Below the pieces are notes generated by a model, which did not search any database, was not told the origin of the DNA, and saw only the letters and a program-made list of their open reading frames with translations. Source: Mangrovihabitans endophyticus (GTDB taxonomy: Bacteria; Actinomycetota; Actinomycetes; Mycobacteriales; Micromonosporaceae). From it: a DNA stretch of 64,000 nt. The position numbers were made by a program, and so were the translations under genes. The DNA is taken from the NCBI RefSeq assembly GCF_014646155.1, contig NZ_BMMX01000001.1, positions 607,720-671,719 on the forward strand, in the 5' to 3' direction. Position 1 is the first letter of the stretch. Each line of letters opens with the position of its first letter. Below are positions 36,313-45,285 of this stretch, in pieces.

Positions 36313-38235
36313 TCAACGATTCTCGCCCTTCGCGGCGCTGCCCGACAAGGCGTGCTCGGGGGAGGGGCGGACGACCTGCCGGGCGATGGCGTCGGCGTCG
36401 GCGAGAGTCACCGAGTTGACGCCGGGGCGGATGCCGGCCGCGGTGACCCAGTGCACCGCCTCGGTGGGGATGCCGAACGCGAACCTGCTCGGGTGCGCCC
36501 GCCCGTCCGCCTCGACCAGCCGGCAGGGGCGGGTGGTGACCGCCAGCCCCCCGGTCTCGTACGCGATGCCCCGCCGCCCGGCGATCCGGTACGGCGTGCA
36601 CCGCCCGGTCCGGTACAACCCGCACAGCAGCGGATCGGTCGTGGTGTGCAGGTCGAACTCGGGCTGGCGCGCCTCGATCAGCACCTCGGCGCGTACCGGC
36701 GTGCCGGGCAGCACCCGGGACCAGGCCGCGAACGCATCCCCGGCCACCCGCACCTGCATCTCCGGACCGAGCATGTGCAGCACGCCGGCGTCGAGCAGGG
36801 CAACCGTCTCGGCGATGCGCCGCGGCGGCGGCCCGATCGACAGGAACGCGTTCAACGGCGTGTACCAGGACTGCAGGCCGTCCCGATAGGAGGCGCCCTC
36901 GATTCCACTGTGGTCGACCACCAGGCGGATCTCGTTGCGCAGGTCCCGCATCGCGTCGAGGGCGCTCTTCAACGGGCCCGACACGTTGCCCAGCCGCGCC
37001 TCGGCCAGGTCGCGGCGCAGATAGCCGAGCAGCCAGCGTTCGTACCCGGCCTGGTCGGTCAGGCCCTGCCCGCGCCACGGGTGGGCGAGCGCGTCCCAGC
37101 TCCACCGCTCCCCGGGGGCGACGCCCCAGGCGGCCAGCAGCGGTGCTTCGAGGTCGCCCGCGCCGGCCACCGCCGCATACCGCTGCGCGAAGACGGCGGC
37201 CGCGTCCGCGCCGAGCCGGGAGGCGATCAATGCGTGGTAGTAGACCGCTCGAACCTCGGCCGAGATGAGCGGCCAGACCTCAGCTCGGAAGTCGGGCGGA
37301 TCCCCGGTGGCGGCGCGGGCGCGCCACCCGGCGATCCGCAGCGGGGTGAGGAAACGCGGCTCGTGCCGGGCCGACACACCCTTCTGGTTCTCCCCGCGCG
37401 AGTGATAGGGCAACCCGCGGCGGGATCCCGCGTAGAGCACCGGCTCGTTGCCGGAGGGACGGTACGCGAGCCCGCCGTCGACCGTCGGGGTGAAGATCCC
37501 ACCGCGGCCCTCGGTCAGCAGCGCCAGATAGTCGAAGAAGGTCAGGCCCATCCCGCGCAGCACGGTCACCGCGCCCGGCCGCACCACGGACAGGTCGAGC
37601 AGTGCGGGGTTGGCGGGCGGCAGGTATCGCACACCGGCCGCCGCGGCCCGGGTCGCCATCCGCCGCACCTCGGGTGGCGGCAGGGTGGGCAGGTGACCCT
37701 GCGCCAGCACGACCGCGTCGAGCCCGGTCAGGCGTACGCCGTCGGCGAGCACCACGGTCTGGCCGCCGTGCGCCTCGTCGAGCAGCTCGACGGCGCTCAC
37801 CGCGTGCCGGGTGATCTCGACGTTGGCGGGCGCCCGCTCGACGACCCCGCGCAGGAACCAGCCGAGGTAATGGCCGTAGAGCACCCGCGACGGATAGCCG
37901 TCGGGCAGCAGGTCCTTGGCCTGCAGGACGAGGTCGGGATCGGCGTCCGGGTCGTCGAGCAAGGTGCGGCTCCAGTCGTAGAGACTCGGTCCCGGCACCA
38001 CCGGGCCGGTGAGTTCTACGCTGTCGTCGGTGAACATGGTGATCTGCGAGGCGATCGTGTTCATCAGCAGCAGCCGGGACTGGTCGGTTCGCCAGACCGC
38101 GCTGCCTCGGTGCACGTGCGGGTCGGCCACGTGCACCCGGACCCGTTCCGACGGGCGCTGCCCGGCGTGCGCGCAGACCCTCTCCAGCACCGACAGCCCG
38201 CGCGGGCCGGCGCCGACGATGCAGATTCGCGGCAT
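36313..38235 (-). CDS. FAD/NAD(P)-binding oxidoreductase (NAD_binding_9 type)
   Basis: 640 aa. N-terminal GAGPRGLSVLERVCAHAG is the FAD motif of the FAD-NAD(P)-binding family found with N-hydroxylase-like enzymes. GSAVWRTDQSRLLLMNTIASQ and LTGLDAVVLAQGHLPTLPPPE are also characteristic. The C-terminal half has no motif I can name. Such proteins are often encoded in antibiotic clusters but rarely characterised. It is last in the minus operon with the 3-hydroxyanthranilate genes, 10 nt after PhzE-like, so it may oxidise that product or a coupled intermediate. Confidence 0.75.
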   Translation of the reverse strand: MPRICIVGAGPRGLSVLERVCAHAGQRPSERVRVHVADPHVHRGSAVWRTDQSRLLLMNTIASQITMFTDDSVELTGPVVPGPSLYDWSRTLLDDPDADPDLVLQAKDLLPDGYPSRVLYGHYLGWFLRGVVERAPANVEITRHAVSAVELLDEAHGGQTVVLADGVRLTGLDAVVLAQGHLPTLPPPEVRRMATRAAAAGVRYLPPANPALLDLSVVRPGAVTVLRGMGLTFFDYLALLTEGRGGIFTPTVDGGLAYRPSGNEPVLYAGSRRGLPYHSRGENQKGVSARHEPRFLTPLRIAGWRARAATGDPPDFRAEVWPLISAEVRAVYYHALIASRLGADAAAVFAQRYAAVAGAGDLEAPLLAAWGVAPGERWSWDALAHPWRGQGLTDQAGYERWLLGYLRRDLAEARLGNVSGPLKSALDAMRDLRNEIRLVVDHSGIEGASYRDGLQSWYTPLNAFLSIGPPPRRIAETVALLDAGVLHMLGPEMQVRVAGDAFAAWSRVLPGTPVRAEVLIEARQPEFDLHTTTDPLLCGLYRTGRCTPYRIAGRRGIAYETGGLAVTTRPCRLVEADGRAHPSRFAFGIPTEAVHWVTAAGIRPGVNSVTLADADAIARQVVRPSPEHALSGSAAKGENR

Positions 38236-38245
38236 CGTGACCCCC

Positions 38246-40117
38246 TCAGCCGAGCAGTTCGGTGAGCAGGTCGGCGGTGATGCGCAACCCGTCAGGGGTG
38301 AGCACCGACTCGGCGTGGAACTGCATGGAGGCGAAACCGGGCCCGCGCAACGCGTGCACTTCGCCGGTCCGCGGATCGCGGCTGACCTCGACCATCCCGA
38401 CGCCCGCGCACTCGATCTTGCCTTCGTCGCAGTGCGCCGCGAACGTGTTGTAGAAGCCGGTCAGCTCCCGCGCGCCGAAGAGGGTGATCTCACGCTGCAC
38501 GCCCTGGTTCGGCACGTCCAGACGGACCAGGGGCAGGCCCAGGCGAAGACTCAGGATCTGATGGCTCAGGCACACCGCCAGCAGTGGCTGCCGGCGTGCG
38601 AGCAGCCTGGCGGCGACCGCGTCCATCGCCGCGATCCGGGGGTGGGCGCGGTCGCGCGGGTCGCCCGGGCCGGGCCCGAGCACGACCAGATCGTATCCGT
38701 CCAGTCCGGGCGCCTCGTCGAAGCGGCACAGGGTGACCCGCAGGCCGAGCGAGCGTAGCTGGTGCGCGAGCATCGCGGTGAAGGCGTCCTCCGCGTCGAT
38801 GATCAGCACCCGCCGCCCGCGCAGCCATGGCGCCGGGCCGGGTGCCGCTCCGGCCAGCCAGAAGCCCGCGATGCGCTCGTTGCGCCGCCCCAGGGCGGCA
38901 CGCACCTTCGGGTGGCCGGCCAGATCACCCTGCTCGCCTGCCTGCAACGCGGCGAGCAGACCGGACACCTTGGCCCTGGTCTCGGCCGCCTCGGCGACCG
39001 GGTCGGAGTGGCGCACCAGGGTGGCGCCCGTGCCGATGCGCAGCCGGCCGTCCGCGTCGATGTCGGCCGTGCGGATGAGGATCGCCGAGTCCATGACGTG
39101 CGCGCCCGCCGCGTCCCGGCCGATCAGCGCGACCACGCCGCTGTAATAGCCACGCCCGCGGGTCTCGTGGCGGCTGATCGCTCGTGCCGCGTTCTCCAGC
39201 GGGCTGCCGGTGACGGTCGGCGCGAACAGCGTCTCCCGCAAGGTTTCCCGGGGATCGCGAGTGGTCTTGCCCTCGATGAGGTACTCGGTGTGTGCGAGCC
39301 GGGCCATCTGCTTGAGGTACGGGCCGGAGACACGGCCACCGCCGTCGCAGATCCGGGCCATCATCTTGAGCTCCTCGTCGAGCACCATGTAGAGCTCGTC
39401 GGTCTCCTTGTCGTCGTCCAGGAACTCCAGGACGCCGCGCAGCGTGGGACCGGCGTCCGGGTAGCGGTAGGTGCCGCTGATCGGGTTCATGACGGCGGTG
39501 CCGCCGGACACGCTGACGTGCCGCTCCGGCGTCGCGCCGACGAATGTCCGGTCGCCGGTGTGCACCAGGAACGTCCAGTAGACGCCCGACTCGTCACGCA
39601 GCAGCCGCCGGAAGAGCGACATTGCGTGCCGCACGGTGAACCCGGTGATCCCGGCGGCGAACGAGCGCATCACGACGAAGTTGGCGCCCTCGCCGCGGCC
39701 GATCTCCTCGGCTACCACCCGGCGTACCACCTCGGCGTAGTCGTCGTCGGTCTGGTCGAAGTCCGCGCCGGTCATCGGGGTCGGCAGGTCGGGCAGGCGG
39801 TCCAGGACGTCACCGACGGCCGCGGTGTCCTGCGCCGTCACGGCCATCGTGAGCAACGGAGCGCCGTCGTCGACACAGGCGAACCCCCGCTCGGTGATCT
39901 GCCGGTAGGGCACCAGCGCGAGCACGTCATGCCGCGCTCCGGCGCCGGCCTCGGGCACCGGGATGTCGGCCAGGGTGCGCACCGCGGTCACCTCGCCGAG
40001 CAGGACCTCCACCGCGTCCGGGCCGGTCGTCTCGGGCCGGTGCAGCAGGGCGAAGGCGGGCGGCTCAGGCCCGAGCACCCCGGCCAGCAGATCGTCCTTC
40101 TCGTCGGCCCCCGTCAC
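38246..40117 (-). CDS. PhzE-like 2-amino-2-desoxyisochorismate (ADIC)/anthranilate-type synthase, fused
   Basis: 623 aa from GTG 40117, with aggaggt 7 nt upstream; the start overlaps the isochorismatase stop (GTGA). Residues 1-430 form the chorismate-converting (TrpE-like) domain with [30 protein letters not shown] and a [23 protein letters not shown] stretch. Residues about 440-623 form a class I glutamine amidotransferase with GPGPGDP, nucleophile Cys in AVCLSHQ, and the HxE of MQFHAES. The fusion order and the neighbouring PhzD-like gene point to ADIC formation, as in phenazine biosynthesis, not tryptophan. Confidence 0.88.
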   Translation of the reverse strand: MTGADEKDDLLAGVLGPEPPAFALLHRPETTGPDAVEVLLGEVTAVRTLADIPVPEAGAGARHDVLALVPYRQITERGFACVDDGAPLLTMAVTAQDTAAVGDVLDRLPDLPTPMTGADFDQTDDDYAEVVRRVVAEEIGRGEGANFVVMRSFAAGITGFTVRHAMSLFRRLLRDESGVYWTFLVHTGDRTFVGATPERHVSVSGGTAVMNPISGTYRYPDAGPTLRGVLEFLDDDKETDELYMVLDEELKMMARICDGGGRVSGPYLKQMARLAHTEYLIEGKTTRDPRETLRETLFAPTVTGSPLENAARAISRHETRGRGYYSGVVALIGRDAAGAHVMDSAILIRTADIDADGRLRIGTGATLVRHSDPVAEAAETRAKVSGLLAALQAGEQGDLAGHPKVRAALGRRNERIAGFWLAGAAPGPAPWLRGRRVLIIDAEDAFTAMLAHQLRSLGLRVTLCRFDEAPGLDGYDLVVLGPGPGDPRDRAHPRIAAMDAVAARLLARRQPLLAVCLSHQILSLRLGLPLVRLDVPNQGVQREITLFGARELTGFYNTFAAHCDEGKIECAGVGMVEVSRDPRTGEVHALRGPGFASMQFHAESVLTPDGLRITADLLTELLG

Positions 40118-40737
40118 GTCAATACCTCCTTGACAGTGGTGACCACCGCGCAGCGCCGGGCCGCGTAGTCGATCGCCATCCGGTGGTGCTCCGCGGTGAA
40201 GTCCGCGACCGCGTCCGCCACGAGGAACGGCTGGACGTCGTGGGAGAACGCGTCGAGCGCGGTCATCAGGACGCCGACGTGCGCGTAGACGCCGCAGATC
40301 AGGAGCTGGTCGCGGCCGCCCGCCCGCAGCCGCCGCAGCAGGTCGGTGCGGAAGAACGCGCTGTAGCGCCACTTGGTGAACATCCAATCGCCGGGTCGCG
40401 GCGCGAGCGGTTCGACGATCTCCCGGTCTGCGGCGCCGGCCCGCATGCCGGGGCCCCAGAAGTCCTTGAGCAGACCGCGTTCCTCGTCGGTCATGTCGCC
40501 GGGCTGCGCGGTGTACGCGACCGGCATGCCGAGATCCGCGCACCGTTCTCGCAGCCAGGTCGTGTTCTGCACCAGTTCGTCGCGCAGGTCGTCCGGGAAC
40601 GCGCGCAGGAAGTACCCCTGCATGTCGTGGATGAGCAGCACCGCGCGGTCCGGGTCGGCGGTCCAGCCGGCGACATTGCCGGGGAGCTCCGCAGCGGTGG
40701 GAATCGGGTACGGCGTGATGGCCGGGATGCCCGTCAC
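40114..40737 (-). CDS. PhzD/EntB-like isochorismatase
   Basis: 207 aa. Matches isochorismatases that cleave vinyl ethers with no Cys nucleophile: the Asp of [10 protein letters not shown], the Lys of [11 protein letters not shown] and [23 protein letters not shown]. In phenazine producers the enzyme removes pyruvate from ADIC to give trans-2,3-dihydro-3-hydroxyanthranilate (DHHA). It is placed between an EntA-like dehydrogenase (gap 3 nt) and the PhzE-like gene (overlap), which is the logical order for making 3-hydroxyanthranilate from chorismate. Confidence 0.88.
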   Translation of the reverse strand: MTGIPAITPYPIPTAAELPGNVAGWTADPDRAVLLIHDMQGYFLRAFPDDLRDELVQNTTWLRERCADLGMPVAYTAQPGDMTDEERGLLKDFWGPGMRAGAADREIVEPLAPRPGDWMFTKWRYSAFFRTDLLRRLRAGGRDQLLICGVYAHVGVLMTALDAFSHDVQPFLVADAVADFTAEHHRMAIDYAARRCAVVTTVKEVLT

Positions 40738-40740
40738 GGG

Positions 40741-41523
40741 TCACACTCCGAGCGTGGCGCCGCCGTCGACCGTGAGGTCGTGCATGGTGATGTGCGACGC
40801 CCGGTCGGACAACAGGAAGACGACGGCCTCGGCCACCTCGGCGGGCGTGGCGATCTTCCCGAGCGGGATGCCCACCCGGTATTGATCGAGCCGGCCGTCC
40901 AGCGTCGCGCGCGGTCCCGTCTCGTCGTGCCACATGTCACGCAGCATCGGCGTGTCGGTCGATCCCGGGGCGACCACATTGCACCGGATGCCGTACGCCG
41001 CCACCTCCAGTCCGAGGCACTTGGTGAACATCGTCGCCGCGGCCTTCGAAGCGCAATAGGCAGCCATGCCCGTCCGCGGGGTGCTCGCCGCGTTGGAGGC
41101 GACCGTCACGACGGCACCCCGCGACCGGGGCACCATCCGCTGCACGGCCGCCCGGGAGACGTTGAAGACGCCGGTGGCGTTGACCGCGAAGGTCTCGGCC
41201 CAGTCGGTGTCGCCGAGCGCGCGTGCCTCGCCCAGACGCAGCACGCCTGCGGCGTTGACCAGGTAGTCGAGGGGGCCGACCACCTCCTCGGCACGGTCCA
41301 CGGCGCGGCCCGCGTCCGCAGCCGAGGTGACGTCGGCCGGTATCGCGGTGGCGGCCAAGCCGTCGGCGGTGAGTTTCTCCACGGCCGCGGCCAGCCGGGA
41401 TGCGTCCCGGTCGACGGCGGCGACGCGGACGCCGTGCTGGCCGAGGGCGCGGGCCACGGCCGCGCCGATCCCGCCGGCGGCCCCGGTGACGAGCGCCACC
41501 CGGCTGTGCGATGAATGGTCCAC
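40741..41523 (-). CDS. EntA-like SDR, predicted DHHA dehydrogenase
   Basis: 260 aa from GTG 41523, chosen over ATG 41556 because agaaggga lies 8 nt upstream. Classical [24 protein letters not shown], catalytic VTVASNAA and YCASKAA. Best matches the 2,3-dihydro-2,3-dihydroxybenzoate dehydrogenase group. With the PhzD-like product as substrate it should aromatise DHHA to 3-hydroxyanthranilate. Third step in the operon that begins with DAHP synthase. Confidence 0.85.
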   Translation of the reverse strand: MDHSSHSRVALVTGAAGGIGAAVARALGQHGVRVAAVDRDASRLAAAVEKLTADGLAATAIPADVTSAADAGRAVDRAEEVVGPLDYLVNAAGVLRLGEARALGDTDWAETFAVNATGVFNVSRAAVQRMVPRSRGAVVTVASNAASTPRTGMAAYCASKAAATMFTKCLGLEVAAYGIRCNVVAPGSTDTPMLRDMWHDETGPRATLDGRLDQYRVGIPLGKIATPAEVAEAVVFLLSDRASHITMHDLTVDGGATLGV

Positions 41524-41543
41524 TGTGCGAATCCCTTCTGGTG

Positions 41544-42794
41544 CTATCCGCGCCATGCCGAGATCACGGCGACGGCCTGGGATGGATTGAGGCGTGGATC
41601 GCAGAGGCTGGTGTACGCCCGCCCGGCATCGTGCAGGCGCTCCGCGTCGGGCACGCATTCGGTGACGTCGTCGGGTGTGGTCTCCAGGTGCAGGCCGCCC
41701 GCGACGCCGCCCGCGGACCGGACGGCCTCGTGGAACAGGCGGACCTCGCGCACCACCGTGTGCACGAGGCGCGTCTTGTGGCCGCCCGGGACCGTGACGG
41801 TGTTGCCATGCATGGGGTCGGTGAGCCAAAGCACCGGATGACCCGCGGCCACCGTCGCCGCCACCAGCGGCGGCAGCTTCTCGGCGACCGCCTCGTGGCC
41901 CATCCGGGCGATCAGGGTGAGCCGGCCCCGTTCGTGGGCGGGGTCGAGGAGCTCGCAGAGGGTCAACAGCTCATCGGTGGTCATTCGGGGCCCCACCTTG
42001 CAGGCGACCGGGTTGGCGACCCGGGACAGCAGGGCCACGTGGGCGCCGGCCGGGTCCCGGGTGCGCTCGCCGATCCACGGCCAATGGGTGGAGGCGAGGA
42101 ACGGCCGTCCCTCGTGGCCGCGCAGCATCGGCAGCTCGTAGTCGAGCAGGAGGGCCTCGTGACTGGTCCAGACGGCCGGGTCGATGGTGCGCCGCACGCC
42201 GGAATCGTCGGCGTCGGGCCAGCCCAGGTGGCCGACGACGGCCCGGGCGGCCCGATAGCCCGCGAGCATGCGCCGCGGGTCGGGCCGGCGTGCGAGCGGG
42301 TCCGGCTCGGGGCCGTTGACCATGTGGCCGCGGTACACCGGCAGTTCGTGGCCGCCGACGCGTTCGGTGGGCCGCGACCGGGGCTTGGCGTACTGTCCCG
42401 CGATCCGGGCGGCGCGGATCACCGGTCGATGCGTGATCATCTTGAGTTCCCCGGCCAGGATGTCGAGCAGTGCCGCCTTGCGGGCGACGTGCCCGGGCAG
42501 GGATTCGGCGAAGGATTCGGCGCAGTCGCCGGCCTGGACGACCACGGCCTCGCCGGTGGCCGCGGCGGCGAGCTGCCGGCGTAATTCGGCGACGTCCTTC
42601 CCGCGGACCAGGCCCGGCGTCACCGCGAGGCTGGCGCGCACCCGGCGTACCAGTGCGATGTCATCCCATGTGGGCTGCTGGCCGGCCGGAAGAAGGGTGC
42701 AATCCCGCACGATCTCGTCGATGAGATTGGCGACAACCGCGCCTTCTCCGGCTAAATCGGACGTTTCCTCAGGTGGCGAATCCGTGGTCAGCAA
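41544..42794 (-). CDS. Class II DAHP synthase (secondary-metabolism copy)
   Basis: 416 aa. Class II features: QAGDCAESFAE (metal-binding Cys), GQYAKPRSRPTE, LPVYRGHMVNG, ITHRPVIRAARIAGQ, WLTDPMHGNT and GGLHLETTPDDVTEC. It condenses PEP with erythrose-4-phosphate to start the shikimate route. It is shorter than primary-metabolism type II enzymes and heads the operon with the ADIC/DHHA genes, so it is probably a feedback-relieved copy boosting chorismate for 3-hydroxyanthranilate, as PhzC does for phenazines. Divergent from the TetR gene. Confidence 0.92.
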   Translation of the reverse strand: MLTTDSPPEETSDLAGEGAVVANLIDEIVRDCTLLPAGQQPTWDDIALVRRVRASLAVTPGLVRGKDVAELRRQLAAAATGEAVVVQAGDCAESFAESLPGHVARKAALLDILAGELKMITHRPVIRAARIAGQYAKPRSRPTERVGGHELPVYRGHMVNGPEPDPLARRPDPRRMLAGYRAARAVVGHLGWPDADDSGVRRTIDPAVWTSHEALLLDYELPMLRGHEGRPFLASTHWPWIGERTRDPAGAHVALLSRVANPVACKVGPRMTTDELLTLCELLDPAHERGRLTLIARMGHEAVAEKLPPLVAATVAAGHPVLWLTDPMHGNTVTVPGGHKTRLVHTVVREVRLFHEAVRSAGGVAGGLHLETTPDDVTECVPDAERLHDAGRAYTSLCDPRLNPSQAVAVISAWRG

Positions 42795-43270
42795 GAGTGC
42801 CCCCGTTGGTCGGGCGTTTCTTGGGAAAGGATCACCGCGTTAATGGTCCGCGGGCCCTTTCGCGGTCGAATTCCTCCGCGGCCGGCGCCCCTCGCGCGGT
42901 GGTGGGCGACGGTGCTGCGGATGAATTCCGATAAGGGTTTTAAGATCGATCCTGCTCGAACATGCGCAAGTCTCTGGGGTCGAGATCCGGGCCTGCAACC
43001 TGCTGCTGGGGACTTCGTCAGGTCCGATGCCACCCCTGGTTACGACTCGTTCCCGGGGGAATGGCCCGGCACCCCGCTGACCAGGCAGGAATGGCGATAT
43101 CCGTGGGTATCGGGCGTGCACGTGCACAATCTTTTGATCTCTCGGGTCCACAGAGGACAGCGACATAGATCGATGCAAACGAACGCTTGGGCGTTGTCCA
43201 CTTGCACTCACGGGTGTAACGTCCTGATTGATTTGCGGCCGGAGTCGCGCAGGCCCATCCGGAGGACGCG
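42795..43270. promoter_or_regulatory. 476-bp divergent intergenic region, DAHP synthase operon / TetR gene
   Basis: Largest gap in the window and relatively AT-rich. I see no gene in it. It contains a perfect 12-bp palindrome GTGCACGTGCAC (43116-43127) and an imperfect palindrome TTGCACTCACGGGTGTAA (43202-43219), 52 nt before the TetR start, which overlaps a plausible -10 (TGTAAC). Both are candidate sites for the adjacent TetR. ggagg lies 5 nt before the TetR ATG. Confidence 0.5.
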
Positions 43271-43942
43271 ATGTCGATCAAAGGAGCAATACCTCAGCCC
43301 AGCCGCCGCGGCCAACCTGACAAACGTCGCGCGATCTTGCACGCCGCCCGGGACGTCTTCGGACGTGAAGGTTATGCCGGCGCCAACCTCGACGTGATCG
43401 CGTCCGAGGCCGAGGTGTCCAAACGCACCATCTACAACCATTACACCGACAAGGAGGACCTTTTCCTCTCGGTGATCCTCGAAGGTTCCACGCAGGTCGC
43501 CGAGGTGCACAAGAACATCGCCGACCGGCACCTGAGCAACATTGTTGACACCGAGCAGAGCCTGGTCGACTTCGCGGTGGAGTGGGCCAATTCTCCCGCC
43601 GCGTTTGCAGGCCATTTCGCGCTGGTCCGCACGATCAACGCGGAGGCCGCGCGCATCTCGCCGGCGGTCCTGTGGGCGTGGCGCGAGACCGGCCCGCTCG
43701 CGTTCCAGCGCGAGCTCGCCCGGCACCTCGGACTGATCGGCGGACGCGGACTGCTCGACGTACCCGACCCCGAAGCCGCCGCCACGCACTTCAACCTGCT
43801 GACATTCGTGAGCGTCATGCAGCCGTCGTTCTATTTCGCGGTCCCGCTCGGCGAGGCCGAGGTCAGCGAGATCGTCATCGACGGCGTCAAGACCTTCCTT
43901 CGACTCTACGCACCGCCTCGGCACCCCGTCATCGCGCACTGA
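43271..43942 (+). CDS. TetR-family regulator
   Basis: 223 aa with a strong ggagg ribosome-binding site. HTH at about residues 17-65: RAILHAARDVFGREGYAGANLDVIASEAE followed by VSKRTIYNHYTDKEDLF, a canonical TetR. The C-terminal domain resembles the AefR/TetR_C group with a long AVEWANSPAAFAGHFALVRTIN helix. It stands between the 3-hydroxyanthranilate operon (divergent) and the plus-strand alkaloid genes, so it can control both. The palindromes upstream are candidate operators. Its ligand may be a pathway intermediate. Confidence 0.88.
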   Translation: MSIKGAIPQPSRRGQPDKRRAILHAARDVFGREGYAGANLDVIASEAEVSKRTIYNHYTDKEDLFLSVILEGSTQVAEVHKNIADRHLSNIVDTEQSLVDFAVEWANSPAAFAGHFALVRTINAEAARISPAVLWAWRETGPLAFQRELARHLGLIGGRGLLDVPDPEAAATHFNLLTFVSVMQPSFYFAVPLGEAEVSEIVIDGVKTFLRLYAPPRHPVIAH

Positions 43943-44061
43943 ATCCCACCCGCTCGCCGGCCGTCAGCCGTGCGCCCTCTCGGCGCCCGGCCGGTCACCG
44001 CTGCGCGGATCCGGCACCCGAGATCCGGATCCCGCGTGGCGAGAATCTCTATGGGGGACAC

Positions 44062-45285
44062 ATGGTTTGGGAAGTCGTCCAGGACCTCGACGGTCTCTAC
44101 GCCCCGTTCGACCGGGCGCGTCCGGCCGAGATCAAGCCCCGCACGGGCCGCCCCGTAGGCGAGGTGCTCGACGAGGTATGCGATCGGCTCTTCGCGTCCC
44201 TCGCCCGCCGCGACCAACGGTTACGCGCCCGCGACTACTTACGCGGCCTGCTCGCCGCGCCGGGCCGCAAGACGATCCGGAACGTCGCGGCCTTCGTCGG
44301 CGGATCCGGGGTTGACCAGCGCCTGCACCACTTCATCAGCGACTCGTCCTGGAACTGGGACGAGGTGCGCCGGGCGCTCGCCCGGCACGTCACCGAGGCG
44401 GCCCCGCCGGACGCCTGGGTGGTCACCCCGGTGATGATTCCCAAGGCCGGCCTGCATGCGGTCGGGGTGAGCCGCTGTTTCTGCCGGATCCGGCGGCGGA
44501 CCCTGCACGCCCAGCGCGCGGTCGGCGTGATGGCCAGCGCCGCGGGGGCGACGTTCCCGGTGAGCTGGCGCCTGCAGATGCCGCGCGAATGGCTCGACGA
44601 CCAGGCGCGCCGCGCACGCTCGGCGCTGCCCGACGAACTCAGCGCCGAGACGCTCAGCGAATGCACCGCACACGCCCTGCAGGGCGTGCTGAACTCGGCG
44701 CCGGACCGGCTGCCGGTGGTCGTCGACGGCCGGGACCTCGAGTACGCACAACTACAGCTCATCACCGCGGCGGAGGGCCCGATGCTGCTGCGGATCCCGC
44801 CGAACATCCCGCTGCGGGTCAGCGACGCCGGGCTGGTCGGCCACCGGCCCGAGGTGGCGTTGCCGGCCCGGCAGATCGCCGAGGCGGCCCGGTCCCGGCG
44901 GCGCCTGCACACCTACGCGTCGGCCACCGGCGCCGTGCGCCGGCAGATGGTGTCGAGCGTGGACGTCCTGCCGGCGGTGCTGCCCCAGCGCCTGCACAGC
45001 CGGCTGCGGCTGGTGGCGGTCAGCCCCTTCACCGAGCACGCCGACGAGGAACTCTGGCTCACCAACCAGACCAGCCTGCCGATCGGCGCGGTGCTCGACC
45101 TGGCCGGCCGGCTCGCGCTGGCCGACCACGACCTCGACCTGATCGCGGAGCGCCGGGGGATCTGGGACTTCAGCGGGCGTTCCTACCCTGGCTGGCACCG
45201 CCACGTGACCCTCGCCTCGGCCGCGCACGCCGTGCAGACCCTGGCCGGCGACGAGACGGGCCGTCTGGGGCGGGTGGCCGCATGA
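44062..45285 (+). CDS. Domesticated IS701-type transposase-like protein (probable regulator)
   Basis: 407 aa. Resembles IS701/DDE_5 transposases along its whole length: N-terminal RDYLRGLLAAPGRKTIRNVAAFVG, then a block where true transposases have the first catalytic Asp (W-V-I-D-D-T-G-F-P-K-K-G) but this one reads WVVTPVMIPKAG, then VVVDGRDLEY (second Asp kept) and a C-terminal FSGRSYPGWHRHVTL in place of FEGR. At least the first Asp and perhaps the Glu are lost, so it should not transpose; no terminal inverted repeats flank it. Two TTA leucine codons (44221, 44239) suggest bldA dependence. Stop overlaps the next start, so it is part of the biosynthetic operon. Confidence 0.7.
   Translation: MVWEVVQDLDGLYAPFDRARPAEIKPRTGRPVGEVLDEVCDRLFASLARRDQRLRARDYLRGLLAAPGRKTIRNVAAFVGGSGVDQRLHHFISDSSWNWDEVRRALARHVTEAAPPDAWVVTPVMIPKAGLHAVGVSRCFCRIRRRTLHAQRAVGVMASAAGATFPVSWRLQMPREWLDDQARRARSALPDELSAETLSECTAHALQGVLNSAPDRLPVVVDGRDLEYAQLQLITAAEGPMLLRIPPNIPLRVSDAGLVGHRPEVALPARQIAEAARSRRRLHTYASATGAVRRQMVSSVDVLPAVLPQRLHSRLRLVAVSPFTEHADEELWLTNQTSLPIGAVLDLAGRLALADHDLDLIAERRGIWDFSGRSYPGWHRHVTLASAAHAVQTLAGDETGRLGRVAA

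Noticed and set aside
40118..40933. Upstream extension of the PhzE-like frame over the isochorismatase
   Set aside because: The shadow frame is Arg-rich. A GTG at 40117 with a strong aggaggt site gives a normal PhzE length.
38246..42794. Phenazine cluster
   Set aside because: PhzC/D/E-like genes are present but the phenazine-forming PhzA/B, PhzF and PhzG are absent. An EntA-like dehydrogenase is there, which points to 3-hydroxyanthranilate.
44062..45285. Active insertion sequence
   Set aside because: No terminal inverted repeats or target duplications are visible, the first catalytic Asp is missing, and the gene is translationally coupled to the next one.
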